From NCBI GenBank assembly GCA_964593705.1, contig CAZQIV010000006.1, positions 33,452-97,451 of the forward strand: a stretch of 64,000 nucleotides of DNA. Direction: 5' to 3'. A program made the translations under genes and the position numbers. Below the pieces are notes generated by a model. The model ran no database searches. It had not been told where the DNA came from and worked only from the letters and a program-made list of their open reading frames with translations. Below are positions 30,614-40,689 of the stretch, piece by piece; within the stretch, counting starts at the first letter, position 1; the number at the start of each line of letters is the position of its first letter. Origin of the DNA: SABY01 sp964593705 (GTDB lineage: Bacteria > Bacteroidota > Bacteroidia > Bacteroidales > 4484-276).

Positions 30614-31687
30614 TTACGGTTTTTCGTCGTTATAGAGTTTTGAGACCTGACCATCAGTCAGCGCGATATTGTACATTTTAAATTCGTCCATAGCTCCTAC
30701 AAAATGATCCCATGCATCCGGTGTTTCATCCCAGGTCCATGTCCAGGCAGCTTTTGCCTCGGCATAAGTGGTACACGAACCTATCAGGATAGGTAATAAT
30801 GTTTCATAAACAAATGGTGATCCTACTAAACCTGGTTTTTCTTCTGATGTCCAGTGCATTGTATTTACACCATTCACATACATATCAAGTGTTTCTGCGT
30901 CTAAGTCCATGCTAATTGCAACATGTGTCCAGGTATCATTTGGAGCGGAGAAATCGGCCTGATTATCGGCATCAACCCATCCTTCATTGCCGTCATCTAA
31001 TGTGTGGACTGTGAAAAATGGTTTATTTTGTTCTTGTAACTGGAATTTCCAGGTATTCCAATAGTTATAAGAAACGATATAGTTACCTGGTCTTGTTGAG
31101 TCTGGTTTTACCCAAACTGCAATCGACATTTTTGTTCCAAGGAAATCGGAGGCAGTATAACCATCGATCTCAAGGTGCGATCCTCTGCTGAAATACATCG
31201 CCTTTTCGCTAATCCCATCAATAAAGGTTGGGATGGCAGTGTTAGTCCCAAAAATTTCAGGAGGGCCGGCAGTTAAATTTGCAACCAGATTCAAGCCTTC
31301 TGAAGTCAGTTGTGTTCCAGTACCTTCGTTAAAGTTTAATCCTATCAAGAGCGAAGCGATAGGAATAGCATCATAGGCTGTAGCTTCGAAAGTAGTAATA
31401 GCCTGATTTAATTGTACAACCAGGTTGTCGATTTCTACCTGTGTAAGTGGTGTTGCAGCAGCAGTTTTAACTGTTGTCAACGTCGCATTGTAAGCATCGA
31501 TGGTTGCTTGTGGGTAATCGGCTGAAGTAGCTGAATTTGCAAGGGCATCAGCCTCAGCAATTAAAGCATTGAGTTCAGTTTTGTCACCTTCTACGATGTC
31601 ATCGTCTTTGTCGCATGATCCAAGAATCATGGCTGAGCCTACTAACAGCATAAGCACTAGTACGTGCAGTTTCAATAAATTTTTCAT
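30614..31687 (-). CDS. LamG-domain lipoprotein at the SusE/F position
   Basis: A 357-aa lipoprotein (MILGSC, Cys about 25, followed by DKDDD, an acidic +2 region typical of surface-exposed Bacteroidota lipoproteins). Residues about 38-110 form a helical FIVAR-like module (AEADALANSATSADYPQATI, then LTQVEIDNLVVQLNQAITTF). Residues about 120-350 form a LamG/concanavalin-like jelly roll (GLNFNEGTGTQL, MSIAVWVKPDSTRPGNYIVS). It follows susD by 201 bp, the place where SusE/SusF-type surface glycan-binding proteins are encoded, so a glycan-binding role is likely. The ligand is unknown. Confidence 0.88.
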   Translation of the reverse strand: MKNLLKLHVLVLMLLVGSAMILGSCDKDDDIVEGDKTELNALIAEADALANSATSADYPQATIDAYNATLTTVKTAAATPLTQVEIDNLVVQLNQAITTFEATAYDAIPIASLLIGLNFNEGTGTQLTSEGLNLVANLTAGPPEIFGTNTAIPTFIDGISEKAMYFSRGSHLEIDGYTASDFLGTKMSIAVWVKPDSTRPGNYIVSYNYWNTWKFQLQEQNKPFFTVHTLDDGNEGWVDADNQADFSAPNDTWTHVAISMDLDAETLDMYVNGVNTMHWTSEEKPGLVGSPFVYETLLPILIGSCTTYAEAKAAWTWTWDETPDAWDHFVGAMDEFKMYNIALTDGQVSKLYNDEKP

Positions 31688-31888
31688 TTTAGTAAAGATT
31701 TGGTTTAAATATTTAATTTATTTGTGTATGCACATGATACATACGCTTTATTTATTAATAATATTCAGGTTCATGTAAAACTTCATTTCCAATATTTTTT
31801 TGAAAACGAAGTTTCCCTACTTTTTATTTTTCGTCTATCCTATTTTATTAGAATGCTTCATTTTTTATTTTTTGCTATTTGAATTGAT

Positions 31889-33424
31889 TTATGGATTGAT
31901 GGCCTGATTGGCATCAATTTCAGCTTGTGGTATTGGAACATATCTGTTTGTTTCATAATTAAATGCTGACCCCAATGCCGTTTCTGCGGTTTCTTTGCCC
32001 CAACGCATCAAGTCGAAATAGCGGTGAAATTCCTGACCAAGCTCTACACGGCGTTCATTACGGATAGCAGTTCTAAGTACGTTCTGATCTAACGAAGTAA
32101 CATCAGCCAGTAAATCGGCGGGGGGTGTTCCGTTAAAGCTCGCCCTGGCACGTTGCCTGACAATATTGAGGGTAGTTCCGGCCAATTCAAAATCGCCGGA
32201 TTCAAGGCTGGCTTCTGCTTTCATTAGTAATACGTCGGCATAGCGCAAATAAATGTAGTTCAGGTCTCCATCGCCTTTTAGGGTTGCTGATATTTGGTCG
32301 AGCGGCTGTTGGTGTTTTTTAGTCAGTATGCCGGTGGGCGACCATGATGCATCGAATATTTCCCCATTCAGCCAGGGCTGACCGGCACGGCCAACGGTTG
32401 CGTCAAGGCGTGGATCAACTTCACCGCTTGTGCTTTTTTCAAAAGCATCCACCAGGTTTTGGGTGGGAGCATTAAAATAATATCCACCATCGGTGTAAGG
32501 TGCAAACCACTGGTTGAGACTGTTTCCTTCACCAGGATTCTGACCGGTAAGATGTTGAATTTCGAAAACCGATTCGCTGTTGTTTTCATTCGCAAGTGTA
32601 AAATTATCGGCATAATTGGGCAAGAGACTGTAAATGCCCAATGCTTCAAGCTGCTGAAAATAGCTGAGGGCTACGGCCCAATTTTTTTGATAAAGATTTA
32701 CTTTGCCAATCATGGCAAGCGCCGCGCCGCTGGTTACACGCCCTATGTCAGATGAAGTGTAAGAAGCAGGGAGAGCTGCTGCGGCATCAGTCAGATCAGA
32801 TTCGATTTGCTGATAAATGGCAGTAACTTCGCTCAGTGGGACATGAATTGTTGCTTCGTTTAGCTGTGGGAATAGTTTCAGAGGCACCTTCCCATACACA
32901 TTCACCAGATTAAAATAACTGTAGGCCCTTAAAAATTTAGCCTCTCCAATAATCCGATTCCTTTTTGCTTCGTCCATCGTAACGGTAGGGACATTGGCAA
33001 TTACGTTGTTGGCTCTGGCAATGATTTCATAAGTGAAACTCCAGTAGTTCCCAATAATTCCATTATTTGCATCGGCAGTAAACTCATCAATATAGGTGAT
33101 TTCGGACTGGTCGCCGGGATTCCCACCCTTTACAGCATCATCGGAGGCAACATCCCCAAATACCCAAATGTCATTATTTGAATTTACAAAAGTGGTGGCG
33201 CTATAAACACCATTGACTGCCTGAATGGCCTGTGCTTCGTTTTTGTAAAAAGTGTCAGTCGAAAAAGTCCCTTTAAGGTCTTCGGTCAGGAAATCGGTAC
33301 AGGAACTTAATGAAATGAGCACTAAAACGACCCAAAATCTACTGATATTAAGCATGGAAATTTTGAAAGCTTTCGGCTCTAAATTCCTTTTTGGATGTAT
33401 GATATTAAATAGTTTCTTTTTCAT
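31889..33424 (-). CDS. SusD/RagB family outer-membrane glycan-binding lipoprotein
   Basis: SusD-like proteins are surface lipoproteins that cap the SusC transporter and deliver oligosaccharides. The lipobox LISLSSC precedes TDFLTEDLKG. SusD landmarks include AFLRAYSYFNLVNVYGKVPL-like text near residue 165, YLRYADVLLMKAEA near 405 and a C-terminus with RYFDLMRWGKE and YVPIPQAEI. The annotated first Met gives 23 charged residues before the signal peptide; the downstream Met at 33355 (MLNISRFW) gives a normal lipoprotein signal and is the likelier start. It follows the SusC gene by 12 bp. Confidence 0.95.
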   Translation of the reverse strand: MKKKLFNIIHPKRNLEPKAFKISMLNISRFWVVLVLISLSSCTDFLTEDLKGTFSTDTFYKNEAQAIQAVNGVYSATTFVNSNNDIWVFGDVASDDAVKGGNPGDQSEITYIDEFTADANNGIIGNYWSFTYEIIARANNVIANVPTVTMDEAKRNRIIGEAKFLRAYSYFNLVNVYGKVPLKLFPQLNEATIHVPLSEVTAIYQQIESDLTDAAAALPASYTSSDIGRVTSGAALAMIGKVNLYQKNWAVALSYFQQLEALGIYSLLPNYADNFTLANENNSESVFEIQHLTGQNPGEGNSLNQWFAPYTDGGYYFNAPTQNLVDAFEKSTSGEVDPRLDATVGRAGQPWLNGEIFDASWSPTGILTKKHQQPLDQISATLKGDGDLNYIYLRYADVLLMKAEASLESGDFELAGTTLNIVRQRARASFNGTPPADLLADVTSLDQNVLRTAIRNERRVELGQEFHRYFDLMRWGKETAETALGSAFNYETNRYVPIPQAEIDANQAINP

Positions 33425-33436
33425 AATTTTATCTTA

Positions 33437-36400
33437 TTATAGCGTGATGTCAATTCCAAACATTATTGTCATCGCTGATGGATAAGTTCCCCAGTCAACG
33501 CCGACACCGCGATCCCCTTCACTTGTGGAATTATCGCTTACTGTCATTTCAGGATCAAGTCCCGGATATTTGGTAAAAGTCAGCAGGTTAGTACCCGAAA
33601 TATAAACCCTGGCATTGGATAGGCCGCTTGCTTTAAGTACATTTTCGGGCAGGGTATAACCGAGTTGAAGGTTTTTCAAGCGGAGGTATGAACCATCTTC
33701 TAGAAAACGGGATGATGGCCTTGCATTGTTCGACTTGGCTGACCATGATGCCCTGGGCTGTGTGTTGGAGGTTCCTTCGCCGGTCCATCGCTCATCAAAA
33801 TAGCGTTGTGTAACCGTAAATCCGCGGTAAAACCCTTCGATATCCTGGTTTACCTGAACATAAATTTTATTGCCATAAGCACCCTGGAAGAACACACTCA
33901 GATCAAAGTTTTTATAATTTGCAGCCATGTTGATTCCTGCAATAATTTTAGGAATGGCGCTGCCCAGATACTTACGGTCGTTGTTGTCGATATATCCATC
34001 ACCATTTTGATCCTTGTATTTTACATCACCGGGTTTTATATTATTTCCCTGGAAAGCCGAGAGTAAGATATCCGTTTCATTTTGGAATATACCATCCATT
34101 TCAAGCAGGTAAAATGAACCAATGGGCTCGCCTACATCAGTTTTGGTAGCAAAAATTCCGGTGTCAACCATTCCGCCAAAAAGCGGGGCATCTAATTTCA
34201 AAACTTCATTATGCAATAGGGTTAGGTTTCCACCGATGGAATAACTCCACTCCTGCATGGTCTGACGGTAAAGCGCTTCAAGTTCCAGGCCTGTGTTCAG
34301 CACGGAACCACTATTAATCCAGGACGGTTGGGCATAACCAACCGAGGGTGGTAAGGAAGCTTTGACGAGCATGTCTTCAGTAACTTTATAAAAATAATCC
34401 ATTGAGAAAGAAAGCGCACCTTTCCATATTTCTGCATCAATACCGGCATTATACTGGAAACTGGTTTCCCATTTTAGGTTTTCGTTGCCGAGCGATGATT
34501 GTGCATACCCGCTATTAGCAACGTTTCCGAAAGGATAGTTATAATAGGGAGAAATCCTGTCGCTGTATGCATAAAGACCGATTTCCTGGTTTCCGATGGC
34601 ACCATAACCGGCACGTAGTTTAAGATTTTCGAGCCAGGAAACATTCTTCAGGAAGTTTTCCTGTTTTAATGCCCAACCCGCTGAAAAGGAGTAAAAAGTT
34701 CCCCATTTATTATCTTTGATAAACCTTGAAGATCCATCACGACGAATGGTCCCCGATAGGTAATATTTTCCTTTATAGTCATAATAGGCTCTGCCAAAAA
34801 ACGAAGCCAGTGTTGAAGCATACTCACTTTGGCTGGTGATTTTTGTTCCAAGTCCGTTACCAATATAAATCAACTCAGATTGCTGGATGGGAAAGTCCAT
34901 ATCGCTGGAATACAAAGCCTTTCCGCTGTTCCTGATTGCTTCAAATCCTAGCAAAGCCGAAAAAGTATGCGCGGTTCCGAAATTAGTCTCGTAATTGAGT
35001 AGGTTATTTAGTGTCCAGTTTGTCGCGCTTTCACTGCTAACGCTAAGGCTGTTTACACCGTTTATGCGGTTTGAAGTTCCCCATGAGCGGTTGAAGCGAC
35101 GGGTATCACTATTTCTGGTATCCAGGCCAAAATTGGTGGTAAATTTTAATTTCTCACTTATTTTGGCAATAAAATAGGCTTTACCAAAATAACTGTTGTC
35201 TTTGAGATTGTTTTCGTTGTAATCGGCCATCCCGATAGGATTATAGCCATCACCGAGGAAGGAATCATAAATTGAATTACCGAAATATCCCGAAGGACGG
35301 TCAACGTATCTTCCGTCATCAAATCTGATCGGTATAGCCGGATTCCTAAAAAACGCGTACCTCACTACACTACCACCATTACCACCTAAGCCATCACCGG
35401 AGCTTCCAATTATATCATTGCTTGAAGTTCCTGCCAGCATGCTTACCCCAACAGTTAACCATTTGTTTGCTTCAGTATTCAAATCAAGCCGCACTGTTCC
35501 GCGGGTATAGCCTGTATTTTGAATAATTCCTTTTTGGTCGAAATAGGAACCGGAAACCATAAAATTGGTCTTTTCATTTCCACCTGAAATTGATAATTCG
35601 TGCGAATTTATCGGTGCCGTCCTCATCAATTGTTTTACATAATCCACATTATCAAATTTGGCAACATCTTCCGGTGTTATCAAGGCACGCTGAAGGGTTT
35701 GGAAAGCATTATCATTGCTTGCAGCCTCATTATAAATAGTTACATAATCGGTGGTATTTACCATTTTAGTTAACCTTGTTGCTTGCTGTATCCCTGTTTG
35801 TCCGTGATAAGTAATTTTGGTTTTTCCTTTTTCGCCTTTTTTGGTGGTGATAAGAACCACGCCATTGTTGGCGCGTGAACCATAGATCGCCGCGGCCGAA
35901 GCATCCTTGAGGACCGTGATACTTTCGATATCACCGGGGGAAATCATGTTTAAAGCATCTGCCACCGGAATTCCGTCAACAATATAAAGAGGGGTGTTGC
36001 TCGAACTAATAGACCCAGTGCCCCGGATGCGAACCGAAACGCCCTCGCCAGGAGCGCCGGTATTTTGTGTAACTTGTACACCGGCAGCACGTCCTTGCAA
36101 AGCCTGTCCAACTCCGGCAACAGGTATTTTGGTTAATTCTTCATTTCCTACCCTCGTTACCGCACCAAGAACATTGCTCTTTTTAACAGAGCCATAACCA
36201 ACAACAACAAATTCCTCAAGCGTGTATTGCTCTGGTGAAAGCTCAACATCGATCACAGTGCGGTTTCCCGGAATTTGTTCCACTGAAATATATCCAATGT
36301 ATGAATAAAGAACGATAGATGTATCCGACAACATGTCCGAAACAAAATGATAGTGGCCATCGATGTCGGTGGTTGTCCCGGAGGTGGTTCCCTTAACGCT

Positions 36401-36547
36401 TACCGTAACACCAATCAGGGTTTCCCCTGTTTTTGCATCAACAATGATTCCTTCCAGAGACTTTTGTGCAAACAAAAAACCCGTTGAAGCAAAGAACATT
36501 AAAAAAAGTAAAATGTGTTTCATGTTTGAAGTTTTTAATTTTTTCAA
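33437..36547 (-). CDS. SusC/RagA family TonB-linked outer-membrane transporter
   Basis: A 1036-aa TonB-dependent importer of glycans across the outer membrane. After a signal peptide (ILLFLMFFASTGFLFAQ) comes a carboxypeptidase-D-like domain (SLEGIIVDAKTGETLIGVTV), then the TonB box region and plug (LEEFVVVGYGSVKK, about 125), including ITVLKDASAAAIYGSRANNG near residue 225, diagnostic of the SusC family. A 22-strand barrel fills the rest. It pairs with the SusD gene directly downstream and lies 15 bp after the 573-aa lipoprotein gene, so it is in the middle of the PUL transcript. An alternative start is Met9 (MKHILLF). Confidence 0.96.
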   Translation of the reverse strand: MKKLKTSNMKHILLFLMFFASTGFLFAQKSLEGIIVDAKTGETLIGVTVSVKGTTSGTTTDIDGHYHFVSDMLSDTSIVLYSYIGYISVEQIPGNRTVIDVELSPEQYTLEEFVVVGYGSVKKSNVLGAVTRVGNEELTKIPVAGVGQALQGRAAGVQVTQNTGAPGEGVSVRIRGTGSISSSNTPLYIVDGIPVADALNMISPGDIESITVLKDASAAAIYGSRANNGVVLITTKKGEKGKTKITYHGQTGIQQATRLTKMVNTTDYVTIYNEAASNDNAFQTLQRALITPEDVAKFDNVDYVKQLMRTAPINSHELSISGGNEKTNFMVSGSYFDQKGIIQNTGYTRGTVRLDLNTEANKWLTVGVSMLAGTSSNDIIGSSGDGLGGNGGSVVRYAFFRNPAIPIRFDDGRYVDRPSGYFGNSIYDSFLGDGYNPIGMADYNENNLKDNSYFGKAYFIAKISEKLKFTTNFGLDTRNSDTRRFNRSWGTSNRINGVNSLSVSSESATNWTLNNLLNYETNFGTAHTFSALLGFEAIRNSGKALYSSDMDFPIQQSELIYIGNGLGTKITSQSEYASTLASFFGRAYYDYKGKYYLSGTIRRDGSSRFIKDNKWGTFYSFSAGWALKQENFLKNVSWLENLKLRAGYGAIGNQEIGLYAYSDRISPYYNYPFGNVANSGYAQSSLGNENLKWETSFQYNAGIDAEIWKGALSFSMDYFYKVTEDMLVKASLPPSVGYAQPSWINSGSVLNTGLELEALYRQTMQEWSYSIGGNLTLLHNEVLKLDAPLFGGMVDTGIFATKTDVGEPIGSFYLLEMDGIFQNETDILLSAFQGNNIKPGDVKYKDQNGDGYIDNNDRKYLGSAIPKIIAGINMAANYKNFDLSVFFQGAYGNKIYVQVNQDIEGFYRGFTVTQRYFDERWTGEGTSNTQPRASWSAKSNNARPSSRFLEDGSYLRLKNLQLGYTLPENVLKASGLSNARVYISGTNLLTFTKYPGLDPEMTVSDNSTSEGDRGVGVDWGTYPSAMTIMFGIDITL

Positions 36548-36562
36548 AAATCAGGTATATAT

Positions 36563-38284
36563 TTATTTGAATGAAATTATAGTGTTGTCGGCTTTCAATT
36601 TTTTGCCTTCCCTGGTTAACTTTGTTCCTGCAGGCAACTCAACCAATAGGCAGGCACCGTTCGCAGGTAATTCGATGGCTATATTTCCACTTTGGACTTT
36701 TGCCATATATGTTTTTGAAATAATGTCGAAAAGGTCAACTTCACTGTCTGTTGAGTAGGTTACTGTTTTCATTTCCCCGAAAGGGTTGTAATAAAGAAAT
36801 ACAGGATACTTGTTCTCAGCATAAAAATCGGTGGCATTGCAATCAAGAGCAAGTATTCCTTCCACATCTGTGGGTTGAACGATAGCACCGAAGACGCCTG
36901 CAATAGAAGTACTGTAAAGACTAAACATAGATTCCTTCGGCTGATTGGCAACCCATTTTGGTCCATCACCAATCGAAACCGGTGAAATGCCTTTCAGTGC
37001 CGGATTATTATAGTCATCTATTTTACGAACGCCTTCGTAGCCAATAATCCCATGGGTGAGGTCCTTAATTTCAGGCAGCCATTGGTGGGTGTCGTCAACC
37101 TGGTCGGGATAGAAGAGGCGCGAAGCGTTAACCGCGTTCAACATATATTTGCCGATGGCATTTGCGTATTGTGGTTCATATTTTACCATTGGAACCAAGG
37201 GCCAGGCCATTGCTACAGAATTCATAAAAAATCCATAACCGCCACCGTCTGTAATGCTACCCTGAAGTCCGGAAACATCATAATCGCCCCAGCGATCAGC
37301 AATAACTCCCCAGCCGTAACGGCCTTCGATGTCCTGACAGCCGTCGAAGGTCCAATCTAAAAGTTTTTTTACATCGTAATGGGTTCCCTGCTCGGCATTA
37401 AGGCGGGCTGCAGTGTAGGCTCCAAATGGAAGGAGGATTTCATAAAACCGACTTTCTGTCTGGCTAAGTAAAGCTTCGGTTGCACTCTTGGCACCTTTGA
37501 GGTAGCGCTTATCTCCAAATTTGTAGTATGCCGAATATAATACATAAGCCTGGCCTCCGGCCACATCCTGTTGCAAGGGAATATTATTGACTACGCCTTT
37601 CATTTGGGCATAATCAAAATAGGAATAATTATAATTTCCATCGAGTACCGAATCTGCTTTATAAAATTGATCAGCTACAGTGCGTTGGATAAGTTCTGTA
37701 TTTTCAACATCAGGGAAAAGTGAAGCAACTCCATAATACAACACATTTGGGTAAACATCGTACCACCAGTCGCGGCCATAACCACCGCCAGCCATTGCAA
37801 CTTCCGGGTTTGTGTTGTTCATCACGATGTTCCATTTCGTATCGCTGTTAAAATAGTTTTGTGCCATCTTCACGAAATTATAGCCATGCTGGTCAGTCTT
37901 GTCTATACCCATCAATCCTGCGCTAATTAGCGAGTTGAGAGAAGTAAGTGCTTCGTGGAATTCTCCATTGTTGTTTTCAGGTCCCTGGCGAACATCATTA
38001 ATTACGGTGTAAAGACCAAAAGTGACCTGGTCGAAATTGCGCTTTGAACTGTCGAGCCAGATTAGCGGGCCATAGCTCGCCGTGCTGTTGAAATTAAAAG
38101 TAAGGCTGTCGAATTGAAGCGTTTTCTTTTTCCAATCGATGATTTTATAGGGCTGGGGCATATCCGGCATCTGTTCGATACGGTCGATGGCTGTTTGCTC
38201 AACCGGCACGCCTGTATCGTTATCACACGAAAGCATGGCCAGCATTATTGAGAATATGAGGATTATTAGATTTATTTTTTTCAT
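36563..38284 (-). CDS. Lipoprotein of an unnamed helical carbohydrate-active family (paralogue of 25468-28587)
   Basis: A 573-aa lipoprotein (MLAMLSC, Cys about 20, then DND). The whole mature protein aligns with the first 535 residues of the T9SS-exported PUL protein: IDRIEQMPDMPQPYKIIDW, MGIDKTDQHGYNFVKMAQNY, DWWYDVYPNV (about 170), ARLNAE, KKLLDWTFDG, DRWGDYDVSGL and NASRLFYPD. Repeated helix-turn-helix blocks and the Trp/Tyr/Asp-rich motifs suggest an (alpha/alpha) barrel glycosidase, lyase or phosphorylase. Conserved acidic residues in DWWYD and GDYD are candidate catalytic or binding positions; this is inference. Its start overlaps the MFS gene's stop (ATGA), and susC follows by 15 bp. 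Confidence 0.85.
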   Translation of the reverse strand: MKKINLIILIFSIMLAMLSCDNDTGVPVEQTAIDRIEQMPDMPQPYKIIDWKKKTLQFDSLTFNFNSTASYGPLIWLDSSKRNFDQVTFGLYTVINDVRQGPENNNGEFHEALTSLNSLISAGLMGIDKTDQHGYNFVKMAQNYFNSDTKWNIVMNNTNPEVAMAGGGYGRDWWYDVYPNVLYYGVASLFPDVENTELIQRTVADQFYKADSVLDGNYNYSYFDYAQMKGVVNNIPLQQDVAGGQAYVLYSAYYKFGDKRYLKGAKSATEALLSQTESRFYEILLPFGAYTAARLNAEQGTHYDVKKLLDWTFDGCQDIEGRYGWGVIADRWGDYDVSGLQGSITDGGGYGFFMNSVAMAWPLVPMVKYEPQYANAIGKYMLNAVNASRLFYPDQVDDTHQWLPEIKDLTHGIIGYEGVRKIDDYNNPALKGISPVSIGDGPKWVANQPKESMFSLYSTSIAGVFGAIVQPTDVEGILALDCNATDFYAENKYPVFLYYNPFGEMKTVTYSTDSEVDLFDIISKTYMAKVQSGNIAIELPANGACLLVELPAGTKLTREGKKLKADNTIISFK

Positions 38285-39528
38285 TTTTCTTCCTGGTAAG
38301 AGTGTTTCATAATGTTTTTGGCAAGCGGAATGGCGAGCATCTGAATAAGCGCAACGATCACAAGTGAATACCTTAGTGCGAAATCTTTAGAAACGTAGAA
38401 AGCCAGGCCAATGAAAAGGACAAGCCCAAAGAAACGGCCCAGATAAAGTCCAAACTCATGGTTAAAGATGTATGCGTACTTGCTGCGATTCTCCTTTACT
38501 GACAGGATATCAATTACCTTCATCTGAATGGGGAAGTATGCAATATCGTGCAAGGGCATAAACAGTACTTTACACAGAACAAACACAATTACCCCAATGG
38601 CAGAAAACAGTATCTGATTGGTCAGGGCACCTATGAGAAAAATGGTCATACCTGCAGCAAAAATGTAAATCCGATGTTTTGGTTTTGTTGTTCTTCCCAG
38701 GAAATAGAGGAGGAAAGCAGTCAGTATCCCACTAATACTTTGAATAGTACCTAAGGTCTCCTCATTGCCAACCAAAGTCATGATCAGAATGGCGGGTGCA
38801 GTAACCAGATATCCTTGAACCATCCCCTTTAGGGAGGCAAGCATAAGCATCTTCTTCCACAGCGTGGTGAAATGCAAGTAAAGAAACTTCTTCTGCTTGG
38901 GATTCCTGAATCTATGCTGGTGAATTACAATACTGGCCAGAATAGTGAGCAGAAGCACTATCGTTGTTACTACCTTATAGGCACCCTGTATGCTGCCGCC
39001 AAACCAGCCCAAGGAAGTGCTTTTTATCAGGAACCAGCCAACAACGGCAGGCACTATGATAAATGTGATGGTGTAAAAAAATGTCTCTACACCGTAATAG
39101 TAATTTCTGTTCGTATCGTTTGTGGTATCGAGGGTTAGAAAATCGCGATTGGCCCAGAAGAAACCAAATGAAGCTCCCATTATAAATCCGGCAATGGATA
39201 CTCCTGCCATGTTTATAGTACTGAGTGTCATCATAAAAATCATGGAAATACCGCTTAGCAGCATGCCAAAGCTGTATAGATGCGATATATTAAATTTATT
39301 CAGTAAAAATCCGTTAATTAAGAATGCAATGGGGATTCCTGTGTAAACGCATAGCTGGTAAACTGCCACCATCGATGGGTCATTGGAGCTGCGCATAATG
39401 TAGGCACCAACAAAGATGTCGATAATGGGAATAACAAATGCGTAAATCATATTGGTAATAAGCACAAGGCGCATATCCTTGGGCATTGACATAAAAAAGC
39501 GAAACTCTGACAAAATTTTATTCTTCAT
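38281..39528 (-). CDS. Major facilitator superfamily transporter of the PUL
   Basis: A 415-aa protein with about 12 hydrophobic segments (for example VSIAGFIMGASFGFFWANRD, VVTTIVLLLTILASIVI, AILIMTLVGN), as expected for an MFS permease in the inner membrane. Within the PUL it should import the mono- or disaccharide released in the periplasm, feeding the GH130 enzyme encoded just upstream. It overlaps the next gene by 4 bp (ATGA). The substrate cannot be deduced from sequence; the central loop is rich in Arg/Lys/His (HQHRFRNPKQKKF). Confidence 0.88.
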   Translation of the reverse strand: MKNKILSEFRFFMSMPKDMRLVLITNMIYAFVIPIIDIFVGAYIMRSSNDPSMVAVYQLCVYTGIPIAFLINGFLLNKFNISHLYSFGMLLSGISMIFMMTLSTINMAGVSIAGFIMGASFGFFWANRDFLTLDTTNDTNRNYYYGVETFFYTITFIIVPAVVGWFLIKSTSLGWFGGSIQGAYKVVTTIVLLLTILASIVIHQHRFRNPKQKKFLYLHFTTLWKKMLMLASLKGMVQGYLVTAPAILIMTLVGNEETLGTIQSISGILTAFLLYFLGRTTKPKHRIYIFAAGMTIFLIGALTNQILFSAIGVIVFVLCKVLFMPLHDIAYFPIQMKVIDILSVKENRSKYAYIFNHEFGLYLGRFFGLVLFIGLAFYVSKDFALRYSLVIVALIQMLAIPLAKNIMKHSYQEEK

Positions 39529-39579
39529 AAAATGGCTGTTATCAAATGTGATTCATTAATTAACATTGTTGAATTTCCT

Positions 39580-40626
39580 TTATGCTTTCAGCGTTTCCAA
39601 AATTCGTTTTATAGATAACCTGGCGCCACAAATCACTTCATCGCTGGCACCGTAATAAATATGTATTTCATCGCCTTTTACATAGTGGCCATTGGTAAAT
39701 ACCACATTGCCAAAGAAACCAGTTTGTTCGTAGGTTTTAACAGGTTCCATGATGGGTTCGGTGCTTCGGGCAAGTACTTTTGATGGGTCGTTGATGTCGA
39801 GCAACAAAGCGCCGAGGCAATAACGATGCTCACTGTTGGCTCCATGATAGATTTCTAACCAGCCTTTTTCGGTTCTGATGGGTGCGCCACCAGCACCAAC
39901 CCTTGCCGAATCCCACATTCCGGGACGTACCGTGGCAATACATTTATGCTTTCCCCAGTGAATCAGGTCTGGTGATTCAGCCAGCCAAATATAATTGCCG
40001 CCAAGTTCGGGGCTGCTGGGACGATGCAGGGCAAAATATTTTTCATTAATTTTTTCTTCGAAAAGAGCACAATCTTTATTGTGAGGAGGAAATATCATCC
40101 CTTCACGGTCAAAATGCTTCCAGTCTTTTGTTCTGATAAGGCCTACACCAACACCAAACTCCGAAACTTCGGTAAACGAAAGGTTAAATCCGTCTTCCAT
40201 TGTTGCAACGCGGCAATCTTCGACACCAAAAGTTTCTAATTCGCCCTTACCAAAAATAGGCGGATAACCTTCAGGCTCATAAAAATTTACACCATCATCA
40301 CTACAAACGAGCCGCAGATAGGAGAGCGTGGTTAAATAATCTTTCTTTTTATAATTAATAACCCGTGGATCGCTGGCATCTAAGTCGGGATCATTTTTGT
40401 CAAAACTCAGGATTTCGATAGTGCCTTTATTATTATATACCGGGAAACTGATTTTGCCTTCGATTTGTTTCGGCCTTTCGGCAACTCTGAGCAGAAGCCA
40501 TATTTTGTCGTTAAACCTGAAAACACCCGGGTTGAGGAGACACACGATATCCATTCCTGTGATGCCTGGTTTTAAGTCGGCCGGACGAAGGAGAGGGTTT
40601 TCGGAAAATCGTTTTGCAATATCCAT
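39580..40626 (-). CDS. GH130 glycoside phosphorylase or mannosidase
   Basis: A 348-aa cytosolic protein (no signal peptide) of the five-bladed propeller family GH130. Typical motifs are NPGVFRFNDKIWLLLRVAER (32-51), GVEDCRV (134-140, with Asp137 the expected catalytic acid), WDSARVGAGGAPIRTEKGWL and a YHG motif. GH130 members are beta-mannoside phosphorylases (beta-1,4-mannosyl-glucose, beta-1,4- or beta-1,2-mannooligosaccharides) or beta-1,2-mannosidases. The cytosolic location beside an MFS importer favours a phosphorylase releasing mannose-1-phosphate from an imported disaccharide. It is the first gene of the PUL transcript, behind the promoter near 40650. Confidence 0.93.
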   Translation of the reverse strand: MDIAKRFSENPLLRPADLKPGITGMDIVCLLNPGVFRFNDKIWLLLRVAERPKQIEGKISFPVYNNKGTIEILSFDKNDPDLDASDPRVINYKKKDYLTTLSYLRLVCSDDGVNFYEPEGYPPIFGKGELETFGVEDCRVATMEDGFNLSFTEVSEFGVGVGLIRTKDWKHFDREGMIFPPHNKDCALFEEKINEKYFALHRPSSPELGGNYIWLAESPDLIHWGKHKCIATVRPGMWDSARVGAGGAPIRTEKGWLEIYHGANSEHRYCLGALLLDINDPSKVLARSTEPIMEPVKTYEQTGFFGNVVFTNGHYVKGDEIHIYYGASDEVICGARLSIKRILETLKA

Positions 40627-40649
40627 ATTTTACTAATTTATTGACCTTG

Positions 40650-40657
40650 CAAAGGTA
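40650..40657 (-). promoter_or_regulatory. -7 element of the PUL promoter
   Basis: TACCTTTG on the minus strand matches TAnnTTTG and lies 24 bp before the GH130 start. No good -33 TTTG is visible, as is common for promoters needing an activator. Confidence 0.5.
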
Positions 40658-40689
40658 ACTATCGAAGCTGGAAGTATGTCCGCTCCGTT

